Shown: one piece after another, positions 19,991 through 30,919 of the stretch
How the letters are laid out: the number at the start of each line of letters is the position of its first letter
Numbering within the stretch: position 1 is the first letter of the stretch
From: Pyrenochaeta sp. MPI-SDFR-AT-0127
Taxonomy: Eukaryota; Ascomycota; Dothideomycetes; Pleosporales; Cucurbitariaceae
DNA: 64,000 nucleotides
Direction of reading: 5' to 3'
NCBI GenBank assembly: GCA_020747015.1
Contig: JAGTJM010000006.1
Location: forward strand, 806,001-870,000
The notes under the pieces: generated by a model
What the model saw: only the letters and a program-made list of their open reading frames with translations
What the model was told of the DNA's origin: nothing
Databases searched by the model: none
Translations under genes and position numbers: made by a program

Positions 19991-21929
19991 GATGTCCGAA
20001 AATCTTCACTCCGACAAAGAAATCATCTCCGCGTTCACCATTGAAGCAATTAGATCTGAAGCTGGCACATCCGCCGCGGCGTGGCCTATCGCATCTCCTC
20101 AAGCATGAAACTACCATTTAGTCAGTTTTCGCCTTAGGCGTCACTTCTGTTGGAGCCGTTATCCAAATTACACTCTGATTAAGCAAGCAAACTTGACATT
20201 GTCCGGAATGGGTTATCAGATGCCACGTGCCCTGGTGAGCCAAGTTGGTTACCAGCAACATTGGCACAGTACAAGGTATGTGAGATCGCACCAGTTATAG
20301 TACAATACGCATGAAGAACATCTGTAGGACTTTGAAAGGCTCATAAATCTTGAGCTTATTGGCAATTTAGATCGATTTGTGAAATTGGAATATGTGAGGC
20401 AAATGCCTTCATGATGCAATCGGCTGGAACCTCACTGACTTTGACAATGTTTAGGTATTGTTATTGCAGTTTATTCTGTTGGTTTGGCGGCCCTAGCATT
20501 CACAGCACAATCATTCGCCGAGTCAGCATTTTGGCCGCTCCTACACAAGCAACGCTTCATCATCAAATAGATGGATACCTATCTCGAAGCCAGCCGGGTT
20601 CAATTTCAGCATTGCCATTTTTTCTTCGAATAGTTCGCAATTTGGAGCCGTTTTTAGTCGTACTTAGTACCGTGCTCATTGTCCTTTCCCCTTAGCTGCG
20701 GCACCAATCATTGACCAGGTATACAATAATGACAATGTATCAATCGAGTTCTGGAGTGAGGCATGTGCTGGTGGTGGTATGGGCCCGTTTTACATACAGA
20801 GCAACCCACCAGGTTCCTTGAGGGAGAGCTCAGCTACTTTTTATAAGTCCTGGCGAAACAGCCTTTCTTCTGAGCTTATGCCCGAGCATAGAGAATGGTC
20901 TATCGATCGTCCCGCTTGGTCAGAGAGGTGTAATTTTACAGTAAAACAAGTCAGGGTTCAGCAAGATATCGACTGTAGAGTATGGCAAGCCATACCCAGA
21001 AAAGGAGCAAAGAGGAAGTATTTCTTGTTTGAGACAAACATGAACGGAGATTGAAAGACTAAGGAGTGAAACACACCAGCACAGCAATGTTTTTCAGGTC
21101 CACGAGAAAGCACGGCTCAGTGTCTGGAGTCATAGTGACACCTTCGAGTCCGTAACCAAGAATATTGCTACAGTTGTTTTCGTGGCTATGAACGGCACAA
21201 TAGAATCCGGCTTAGCCAGATCGAAAGTGCAGAAAGCGGATATTAAAACCATCTCCAGCATTGCATGCGACATCGCCGTAGAGTTCGTACACTTGTTGTT
21301 GGGAATGCGATTGGGCCTTCAGTCTAAATCAACTCATTGAAGCAAATCACAGACCCCAGGGCACCAAACCCCAAGCGAGGTAACCCAAAATATGGAACGA
21401 GCTGCTCCTTTGATTTGCCGTGGCACCTGTTGCCATAGGTGCGAATGCATACGGTGCCCAGCCAATGTATATGATCAACGGAGACGGCTGGATCCCGGAG
21501 CGTTTCACATCTACTGACAGTTGATTATACCAAAAATTTCATACGCATTATTACCGACGCGCCTCTTCTCGGTAATCCGGGAAATAGCCTATTGGCGAGA
21601 AAACAAGCGTTTCTTCTCGCGTGTTTGTCTTGAAGATGGATCCCAGACGCTCTATATATCTGATTATTTTACCGCTCATCATCACTGCCATTGGGCTTTT
21701 GCTACTAGCGTGGAATTTGAAGATGCACAGTAGTATGGGAATCCCAATCATGTGCATGGCTACATTGGGTGAAGTGTTGAAGAGCGGCCAAACCGCGGAC
21801 ATCCACAGACCCGCATCGCTGGAGAAGTTGGACCCAGCAACACCCTCGACCTTGAAGAGGTTGGGATTTAAGTTTATCAAACGTAAGGCAGGAAATGGGG
21901 TTTGTCTAGTCCGCAAGCAGCATCTGTGA
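19991..21929 (+). pseudogene. decayed multi-pass membrane protein gene
   Basis: A chain of fragments in different frames can be followed in one direction: an N-terminus-like MSENLHSDKEI start near 19994; a hydrophobic GIVIAVYSVGLAALAFTAQSF segment near 20455; MDTYLEASR near 20570, then a shift to SISALPFFLRIVRN and a hydrophobic stretch to a stop near 20694; another shift to an extracellular-like part (AAAPIIDQVYNN ... CRVW) ending near 21053; NIATVVFVAMNGTIESG near 21160; a segment broken by TGA near 21405; and a last hydrophobic helix plus conserved-looking tail ending at 21929. At least four frameshifts and several stops interrupt it. The order resembles a large uncharacterised fungal membrane-protein family with a TM-flanked extracellular domain. 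It cannot make a full protein. Confidence 0.6.
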
Positions 21930-23387
21930 GCAAAGGTTAGATTTGACAGACTTTGATGGCAGGAATCAAAGCGTAAGACTTTCAGAAAGAAGATCGTCTA
22001 CAATTCAGCGAATCTGGGACAGAGATCACATGGAGACGTTGATCTAAATCCGATACTGCAAAGTGGCCCCAGCTCTCCTATGCCATCCTCTTCTCAAGGG
22101 TCAGCCGATGCAGCATTTAATCTCGACCATAGTGCTTCCGTAGTGCTCAATACCGTAGAACCCACCAACGACCGAGGAAATGCCCCTTGTTTGGTTGCTG
22201 TCTATCCACTGATCTAAGGCTATGGCTCCTGCAAATAACGACCAACTAAACCCCTCATGGATCTGAGGGCCTGTCTTTACGACGTTCTTAATTCCCTGGG
22301 CTTGCACCATACTTTGAGCAGGAACTGAATGTATGAAGTTTGATCGATGCCGAAGCAACACGCGCAACGGTGTAACTGCGTAAATTCTTGTCCGAAAATC
22401 ACTGTTCTTAGGATCCATTTTGCTAGCACATGACTGTGTTCTCAGCCATGGCGTGTTCGTATTACGCTTAGTCGAACCAGATGTAAGACTTGGACTGGCA
22501 ATGCACTATGGCTTGTCATATCAACGTCTTAAGTCCAAGCTCTCGGCACTTGGAAATCTCCTGAGTCGCTAAACGGTGCGTCGCCTCCGCCAAATTGCTC
22601 GATATGAAATGATTGACAGCACGTTTCCCGGAACACCAAACGCTTGGGAGCATGGATACCGAAGTTCATGCCTGCTCAGAAGAATAGCCCGAGACGCTCA
22701 TTCTATCCAATCAACGATCTTCATACCAGACGATAATAATTCCGTTTCATCTGGCTACCCCGCAAAACAAATTAAGCGGGGTGCGTAAGGTTCGCTTGGG
22801 CCTTGCTCACGACCAACAACACCAAGCGACCATCGGTACCAAGTATATGCTCCCAAGCGGTTATAAACAACCCAAGCTCCTTCTCCAGGAAGCTTAACCG
22901 TGGAATCCACTCCTATGCGTACAGCCTGATCCCTTTAATTCGCCTACCCACGCTAACCCTCCAATGATCTCCTAGCGCCCCCAGTCTTAGCCTTATATAC
23001 CGGAGTATCGTCAACTTGGCGACGTCGTGGCCAGTACGCCCCTTGTGCCAGCCAAGATGCAGTCTCTGATGAGGCAAATTTCTGGAAAACTGGGTTGTGC
23101 GACGATGTGACGACTTGGCTGCGGTTTTGGATGAGGCTCCATTTTCCAAGACGGATCGAGAGGCCAACGGGCCGTCGATTGTTGTATCCGATGACCCAGG
23201 TCCCAATATCAGACGAGCACCTCGTTACTCTTTCTGAGAATACTGTAATTTGCAGTGGGTAATCTGCTCACCAGGAGTCGGAGTGTACGGACGCTGTAGG
23301 TACCATATATAAGAAGAATGAGACTCATCAGAGCCTCCGTATCATCCTCTACCTCCATCAGATATCGATACCTGTGAAACAATCATT
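21930..23387. other. gene-poor spacer and GH7 promoter
   Basis: About 1.5 kb. No supported gene. The right end is the promoter of the GH7 gene, with a TATA box. Motifs for cellulase regulators were not scored. Confidence 0.5.
23306..23312 (+). promoter_or_regulatory. TATA box of the GH7 gene
   Basis: TATATAA, 76 bp before the last base preceding the ATG region (ATG at 23388), in an otherwise GC-balanced promoter. Strongly expressed fungal cellulase genes usually have a TATA element at this distance. Confidence 0.6.
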
Positions 23388-24856
23388 ATGGTTTCCGCAT
23401 CCGCCGCAGCGGCCATTTTGGCCTTCTGCGCTTCCAGCGCCTCCGCCTGGGTTATTGGCACACAGCAAACTGAGACCCATCCCAGGATGACCTGGCAGCG
23501 TTGCACAGGAAAGGGTGGAACCAGCTGTACCAATGTCAACGGCGAGATTGTCATTGATGCCAATTGGCGATGGCTCCATGTTACTGGAGGGTACACCAAT
23601 TGCTTCAGCGGTAATGAGTGGAACACGACTGCATGCCCAAACAACGCCGCATGCACCAGGAACTGTGCCATTGAGGGTTCGGATTACTCTGGCACTTATG
23701 GTATCACTACCTCGGGCAATTCCCTAACTCTCAAGTTCATCACCAAGGGCCAGTACTCGACCAACATTGGTTCCCGCACATATCTCATGAAGGATTCCGC
23801 CAATTATGAGATGTTCCAGCTTATCGGTAATGAGTTCACATTCGATGTCGACCTCTCCCAGTTGCCTTGCGGTCTCAATGGAGCACTATACTTCGTTTCC
23901 ATGCCACAAAAGGGCCATGGCACCCCCGGTGCCAAGTACGGAACTGGTAAGTTGTATGCACGGCTAAACGTTATTCTGTTACTGACACCTTGGTCCAGGA
24001 TACTGCGACGCTCAATGCGCTCGTGACTTGAAGTACATCAATGGCCAGGCCAACGCCGAAGGGTGGGCTGGTTCCTCAACCGATCCCAACGCTGGTGTCG
24101 GCAAGAAGGGCGCTTGCTGGTAAGAAACTCTTGCCATTTGATCAACATTCACTTCTAACATAAACTAGCGCTGAGATGGACGTTTGGGAGGCTAACTCCA
24201 TCTCCACGGCCCTCACCCCTCATTCCTGCCAGCCCGAAGGCTACTCGGTCTGCGAGGATACCTCATGCGGAGGAACCTACTCTCTCGACCGCTACGCTGG
24301 CTCTTGCGACGCCAACGGCTGCGATTTCAACCCATACCGTGTTGGTGTTAAGGACTTCTATGGAAAGGGCAAGACTGTCGATACTTCCAAGAAGATGACC
24401 GTCGTCACCCAGTTCTTGGGTTCGGGCAGCACGCTCACAGAACTCAAGCGCTTCTACGTCCAAGGTGGCAAGGTCATCTCCAACCCCCAGCCCACCATCC
24501 CTGGTATGACTGGCAACTCCATTACTCAAGAGTGGTGCAACACACAAAAGAACGTGTTCCAGGAAGAGGTCTACCCATTCAACGAGTTCGGCGGTATGGC
24601 GTCCATGGGTAAGGGTATGGCTCTCGGCATGGTGCTCGTCATGTCCCTGTGGGATGATCACTACGCCAACATGCTGTGGCTTGACAGCAACTACCCTACT
24701 GCTGCTGATCCAGCGAAGCCTGGTGTTGCTCGCGGCGAGTGCGACATCACCAGCGGTGTCCCGGCTGACGTTGAGGCCTCCAACCCGAATGCTCAGGTTG
24801 TCTTCTCGAACATCAAGTTCGGTCCCATCGGGTCGACCTTCGCGCAACCCGCATAA
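23388..24856 (+). CDS. GH7 cellobiohydrolase (reducing-end type), no CBM1
   Basis: Three exons: 23388-23946, 23999-24119, 24169-24856; 455 residues. A signal peptide (about 1-20) precedes a GH7 domain that fills the rest. Catalytic motif EMDVWEAN gives nucleophile E229, D231 and acid/base E234 (numbering of this model). Many conserved cysteines, LPCGLNGALYFV and a long loop-containing C-terminal half match secreted family 7 cellobiohydrolases, which release cellobiose from cellulose chain reducing ends. There is no Ser/Thr linker or C-terminal cellulose-binding CBM1; the protein stops at the catalytic-domain end. The mature N-terminus begins WVIGTQQTETHP, slightly different from the usual QQ start. 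Endoglucanase of the same family is an alternative but the loop content favours cellobiohydrolase. Confidence 0.93.
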
Positions 24857-26066
24857 GTTCGACAAGCGGACATTTCCATGCCATTACAGCTCGACCGCTG
24901 AGTTTGCATGTACATAGAATGTTATGTTGGGCATTGTCGGCGAAGGGGCCACTGGTTCTTCGTGTACATAAATTGATTTGCGTCAACGTCACTCGCTCGT
25001 TCCTAGATAGAACAAAGAACCACTTTACATCGGTCTTATTTTTGGAATCTTTCAATCTTGCACTTTAACTCTCGCTTCACGTCGGTGACCAACGTCACCT
25101 TCTGATCTAACATTCAGCTAATAACCCGAACATCAAACTTTAGTAAGCGGGAACAAGCAACGTGACTCATGCGAAAATCATCGGAAGTCAATTGAATTGG
25201 TACATCTGCACCTTAGCATCTAACAGGAGCAAAACTAACCGACAGAAACAGCGAGGTGATTTACGACATGTCAAGAAGAAGAGCTCAGAGGCACTACAAG
25301 CGGCGTGGGAATCTCTAGTAGTGCTTAGCTACCAAAAAATAAGTGGCCTACGAGCAACTGGGTCAGTAATTGAAGGTCTGGCAAAAACTCTTCAACTATC
25401 TCAACTGCTTCATTTGTTTGAAGGCGAAAATTCCTCCAGGTATCATGCCATACGCCGCGTGGCTGCATCTTTTAGGTACAGACTTACTATTCTTTCCACC
25501 TCCTTGTTGTCTCACTGGTCACCACGGTGCCCATCACTCGTTTCGAAAGTCTAAATCTCTGTAATTTTCCTTGCTGCTACAATGGGGATGTTGACGTCAC
25601 AGTAGAACAGAATTGGGAGTCTGTCGACTTCGCTCGCGAAACATGGGTTGGGGTGCGTTGTTCTGTTTCGTTGCAGAATGTTTCGGACACTCGACTAGTT
25701 GATGTCTGTTCTCCGGTTAACCTAGCACGATGCTTGCTAGTCACAGCGAACAACCATGCATGGTTGTCTCACGCCGCGCAGGCACGCGTTTTGGTTGGCT
25801 GACCGAGGCACCGAGGTCCTAACTAGGATCGGCAGGTATAAGATACGCAGGCATGTAAACCCCTCCCGGTGGGATGCTCATCTGAACGTGCTTGAGGGAT
25901 TGTGTATAACTAGGTAGTGGCCGCCGAATGCATAATGGAAAGCCGCTCGATGAGGCTAAGCCTAGCCCAATGTTTCGAGGCGGACCACAATATATAAGAT
26001 GAAGGCCAACGGGCCCCAAGAATACTCTGGTTGCGGGTTGCGAAACACTAAGCGCTCATATTTACA
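24857..26066. other. intergenic, phytase promoter at right end
   Basis: 1.2 kb. A 130-codon plus-strand frame at 25162 has no family resemblance and is treated as chance. The last 80 bp carry a TATA box for the phytase gene. Confidence 0.55.
25991..25997 (+). promoter_or_regulatory. TATA box of the phytase gene
   Basis: TATATAA, about 70-76 bp upstream of the ATG at 26067, matching the spacing at the GH7 gene. Confidence 0.55.
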
Positions 26067-28370
26067 ATGAGAGTTTTACTGCATGGCCTCACATTGGCGT
26101 CAACCATCGTATCTTTCGTCGCTGCCCAGGATGCGAACATCACGCTCGTTCCAGCAGGCACAGGCTTCGAAGGCGACAACACCGCTTTTGTTTATGGTCA
26201 ATCACCACTCGTAGTAGCAAATGACGGAAGCGCAGCAGACGGCGGCTTTCGCATCTTCTCCGTCTCGAACTCGACTCCGTTTGAACAGAAAATACACGAA
26301 AAGTCTGGACGCTCAAAATTCGCAGTCCCTGTCTATGATGTAGGCGGCCGTGACATTCTCATCAACATCCCCGCACCAGATTCGCGAATCAGAGTATTCG
26401 ATGCAGAAAGTGGGAAGAAAGTAGACAGCAACGACAAGACTGCTTTGGGCGATTGGAGCACAGCTTGTGTTTGGCGCAGTCAGAAGAGTGGGGACAGCTA
26501 CCTCTTCATATTCGGAAAAAAAATGGCTGTACAATTCCTCGTCAGAGATGATGATGAAGATGTTGAAATACTCGAGGTATTATTGAATAGAGGCCTCAAA
26601 TTAATTGGGATGCTGATGCAAAAAACAGGTCCAAACCTTCCCCATTCCCATTGAGAGCGAGTCTTGCACCGTCTTCTCCAACGGTCAGGTGTTCTTCTCA
26701 GGCGATGATAGACCTCTGTACTCTTTCCAGGCTTCTGAATCTACTAGCACCCCGGAAGTGAAGACAGTTGTTGAAGACATCAAGATCGCCGGTCTTGCTA
26801 CATATCACGCAGCTTCTGGCGACTATCTCTTCGTTGCTCACGGTGAGTCTATTGACGTGTATGACGATCAGATGAATTCAAAAGGGAGCATCAGCCTAAG
26901 CGGCATCTCAGAGCTGTCAATTGAAGGCGGGCTTTCCATTATCCAGTCGTCAGTCGCCAATTATTCGTCTGGTGCCATTGCTTTTGCATTTGAGGGCGAA
27001 GACGACACTGGTGTTGCTATTGGCTCATTGGAGGGTGCACTCGCTCCACTGGGCATCGAGGTCAATACGGAATATGACCCGAAAGAGAAGCCTTGTGAAA
27101 ATTGTGAAAATGTTGTATCCGATAAGTGCAACGAGAATGGCTTTCTTGCCAGCGAAGGACGCTGTTCATGTTTTCCCGGTTCCTCTGGCGACGACTGTTC
27201 CAAAACAACTTGCGAGAGCGATTGCTCTGGCCACGGAAAGTGTGATGGTCCCAATGTTTGCGAATGCAAAGACGGCTGGACTGGTCCAGACTGCTCTTTT
27301 GTGGCCGTTGCGGCAAAGTATGAAACCGATGCCAACGGCGGTGACGGCGACGATCCGGCGGTCTGGATACATCCAACGAATCCCGATCAGAGCAAGATCA
27401 TTACCACTACAAAATCGGAAGAAGGAGCAGGATTTGGGGCTTTTGATCTGCAAGGCAAGCTCTTGCAGCATCTTAATGCAGAAGAGCCCAACAATGTCGA
27501 TATCATTTACAATTTCACCATAGGCAATCGTACGGCGGACCTTGCGTATGCTGCATGCCGTGGTGACAACACACTTTGGTAAGCCGGAATAACTATCGCT
27601 TGCTCAGTCCTTTAGGCACTGACTTCTTCAGCCTGGTTGAGGTGAACAGCACCGGCCTCCTCACACCCATTGCTGGTGGTACTCAGCCGCTTCCCCAAGA
27701 CTACGAACCCTATGGCTCATGTAATTACCGCTCTCGCATGTCTGGAAAGGAGTACCTCTTCGTCAATAACAAGGAAGCCAAGTATTTGCAGTTTGAGCTA
27801 ACCGCTAGCACGAACGGTACCCTTCAAACCACACTCGTGCGGGAATTTCAGGGCGGTGCTGGTGGGCAGGTCGAAGGCTGTGTAGCTGACGAAGAAGCGG
27901 GCGTCATCTTCCTCGGCGAAGAGCCGTCTGGTATCTGGCGCTATGAAGCTGAACCCACTGGTTCCGCAACGGGCGTCCAAATTGCCAAAGTCGGTGATGC
28001 AAGTGGCCTCCATGCGGATGTCGAAGGTCTCACGCTCGTTCCTGCAAAATCTGGTCCTAGCGGTTACATTATCGTCTCTAGTCAGGGCATTAGTGCATAC
28101 CTTGTTTATGAGCGAGCGCCGCCACACAATTATGTCACCACGTTCACGATTGTGGACAATGAGACAGCGGGCATTGACCACGTAAGCAACACGGATGGTA
28201 TCGCCGCAGTTGGAAATGCGCTGAACAAAGACTTCCCGCATGGATTGTTTGTAACCCATGATGATGCTAATGAATTGGCAGAGGGAGGTACGGCAAATCA
28301 GGCGAGCTTTAAGTTGGTCAGCCTGGTGGATATACTTGGTGAAGAAAGAGCCAAAGGATTGGGTTATTGA
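26067..28370 (+). CDS. secreted beta-propeller phytase (3-phytase) with EGF-like hinge
   Basis: Three exons: 26067-26576, 26629-27578, 27632-28370; 732 residues. A signal peptide (about 1-20, ending VAAQ) is followed by an N-terminal propeller-like region, then a cysteine-rich EGF-like segment (about residues 325-395, from CENCENVV to GWTGPDCS). The C-terminal phytase propeller starts with the ETDANGGDGDDPAVWIHP block and continues through FGAFDLQGK, YGSCNYRS, EGCVADEE, HADVEGLTL and DHVSNTDG, all typical calcium/phosphate-binding blocks of the family. Such enzymes remove phosphate from inositol hexakisphosphate outside the cell. The tandem layout (one degenerate plus one full propeller) with an EGF hinge is found in fungi and some bacteria. 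Intron 2 splits a TGC codon and restores the TLCLVEV segment. Confidence 0.9.
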
Positions 28371-29028
28371 TCGTGACAGTAGATGTGCCGTAGACCGCTC
28401 TATGATTATCTTTATTGCTATCAGTTTGCTATCAGGAAACCTCATGTTGCTTCTAAAGCCCATTGGCTCCGTTCAGCCCCCTTGAATCGTCCCAATCCAG
28501 GACCCGGTTCGTCGGACCGCATCCAAACGTTTGTCTGACTGTGTTCTAGGGGTGAATGCAAATTTCATTCACATCTTTCCTTGTTGTAACGGCACATTAG
28601 GCAGCGATGAAATCCCCCCAGGTATTTTCGTTCGAGCGCGAGAAAAATGGCATAGCAGCAACTGATATACGCAAGTGAATGTTCGTCGTCGTTGGTCGAT
28701 GAGCAGTGTCGCCAGTCGATCCGCGGTTAGACACAAAAACATAGCGTATCGCCCACTGTGTTGATCCTGCACTTTGATTTGGCTGTAGTGTGGCTTTACT
28801 ATTGAAGTCGGTATGATTGTTTAGAGCCAAAGTGGATGCTAAAAAGCTTCCACAACATCATGCTGATAGCTTGTTGGAAGCAACACAGCGAAGTAGGGAA
28901 TCCAAGCAACACGGGTTAGTGAGAAATCCAGGGACTGAGCAGTGTGTAGATAGCGCATATATAGGTGTACGCAATGAGAAATCCGCAGAGGAAGGCTGCA
29001 GTATCTGTGATTGGGCTCGCAGAATAAT
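28371..29028. other. intergenic between convergent genes
   Basis: 658 bp between the phytase stop and the stop of the tRNA-ribosyltransferase subunit gene on the other strand. No gene, RNA or repeat seen. Confidence 0.55.
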
Positions 29029-30584
29029 TCAAGGTCTTGTGTCGTCCTCTAACTTCAAGCCCTCAACCGGCACAGCCAGGTCAGCACCAAGTTCTGGCCC
29101 TTCGATGCCTACGAGTCCAAGTAATGCTTCGTCATCAATAACATCTCTCATCTCGGGCTTCTTGTTCGGCTGCTGGCCATGCGCCGCCTTCAGCTTCAAT
29201 ATTTCTTCTTCACCAAATTTTCTAAAAGCTCTTGGGTTTTTCCTCTCCTTTCTGGCATGCTCCTCGCTCTTGAACTGGTAACCTCTAACTCTCGGTCCCT
29301 GGCCAGTCTTCTCTGGCAGCGTTGGCTCATAATAAGCTTCGAAGGCAGCAACGTCGGCGTCAAAAGTGCCGGCTTCGATTGAAGCGCGAACGCCGGCGAA
29401 GAAGGCAGACAGGATGGCGTGATTGTGCAATTGTAGTAGGGCCCAGCCGAGCATTTCCTTGGCTGCGAGGAGGTGCTGAAGGTAAGCACGGTGGTGCTTA
29501 GTGCAAGCATAACAGGCACAACCTCGAGAAAGTGGGGTGGCTGAAACGGCGTGGACGTCGCTCCACATGTCGAGTCCTAGTGAGTGTCGTGTGCTCGAGG
29601 TGTCGGCTCTGCCCGGCGCAGGGAACGCGAAGTCGAGAGCGATGCCGGCATCCGTGGCATCGGCCAGGAAAGGCACGGTGAAGATGTCCATGCCTAGGCT
29701 GACCTGGCGCAAGAGCTCGTGTGGGCTGGCGGGCGCATGGAACGATAATCGCGGAAGGTGGTGCAGCTGGTCGGGCAGGTCGTCGAGGAGATAGGCGTCG
29801 TAGATGGCGACGCCGCTGATTTTGTCGGCCATGTCCTCCAGCAAGTGTTCTAGATACCACGACTGCAAGTCGCGCTCAATGGGCAGAATGGGGGCAAAGA
29901 TAGCCCAGACCTTCTCTTCCTTGTCGAGTGCGGCCCTCTTCGCAATTATGTCGCGCAACCACGTCTCGGTGCGGTCGCTCATCTTGTCCTTCCTCTTGAT
30001 GCCCACCGACTCTTGGCCAAAGGGAATGTCTGCCAGCCCCACGACAATGTCTGGCTGCAGTTTTCTCGCGGCAGCTGCATAGTACTCTGAGCTTATCGAC
30101 CTGAAGCCCACCGACGTGAGGAGGCCCACTTCGGTGTTCGTGTTCGCTACTGGGCTATGGATGGGTGGGTTGCGTCGTGCGCCGAGCACAAGAAGTCTGT
30201 CTTGCGGGAGGGCAATGAAGTTGCGGAGTGACTCGGGCGCGTTGTAGTTGAAGATTGGCGGTGTCTTTTGCGGATGTTTCTCGACGACTAGACAATCATC
30301 AGCTGTGTGCAATACGTCCAGGGAAGTGGGAGTAGCATGCAGTCTTCCAGGGCGACATAGACGCCATTGATGCCAACATTCTTCCTGAAATTATCCTGCG
30401 ACACGTGTGGAACGACGCCTCTAGACGTGTTGCCAACAAAATCTGGAGTCAGAAGATTCCTCCGTCCAGCGAGCGACAGGCGGCCAAGTCGAGGTGCAAG
30501 GGCGCCAGTCGTCTTGAGGAGCGCAAATTCCAGCATTTCAGGCGGCAATTGGTCCAGCTTCTGTGCTGAAACTTCGGCAGTCAT
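29029..30584 (-). CDS. QTRT2: queuine tRNA-ribosyltransferase accessory subunit 2
   Basis: The large downstream frame (about 30312-29029) encodes the TGT-like barrel: NTNTEVGLLTSVGF, the long helical middle, and the zinc site RGCACYAC with a histidine in LLQLHNH about 25 residues on. The N-terminal part (start 30584, MTAEVSA, through NTSRGVVPH and GVYVALED) is in another frame. The two frames overlap around 30288-30340, so something must join them. A GC..AG intron of 38 nt would keep the frame and give 505 residues, but it is very short and has a non-standard donor; a sequencing error or real frameshift is an alternative. The protein partners QTRT1 to exchange guanine for queuine at tRNA position 34; many fungi salvage queuine this way. 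No catalytic aspartate is expected in this subunit. Confidence 0.8.
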
Positions 30585-30919
30585 TTTGCAGCTGCACAAT
30601 GTCGGGAACAAACTTCACGGCTGCTTCCTTGCCATCGTCCTGCAAGCATGTGGGCTCTTTTTGACATCGCGGGGCGCCGCAAGCGATGAATCAGCGAGAA
30701 AATTGCCGTCAGCGCATGTGACAACGCGTCAAACCCGCGTCCCAACACATGATCGTGGACCACTGTGTGCAGCAACAGCCATGGAAGCCTGGCGCTCAAA
30801 CCAGTCAAGTGTCTGACATGTCTAGCGACCATTCTTTTGTTTGATCTTGCCGTCCTCGCCTCATATTGACCATCCCCTTGTGCTCAGAACACCCGCTGGG
30901 TCCCGGCCTCCCAATCGCC
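30585..30919. promoter_or_regulatory. divergent promoter
   Basis: 335 bp between the start of the queuine-transferase subunit gene (-) and the coiled-coil membrane protein gene (+). No TATA-like element obvious. Confidence 0.45.

Noticed and set aside
25162..25554. 130-codon frame upstream of the phytase gene
   Set aside because: No domain, no promoter context and a composition unlike neighbouring genes.
23388..28370. GH7 cellulase and phytase as members of a saprotrophy gene cluster with the PKS
   Set aside because: They are separated from the PKS by the ribokinase gene and a 5-kb decayed stretch, and their functions do not connect.
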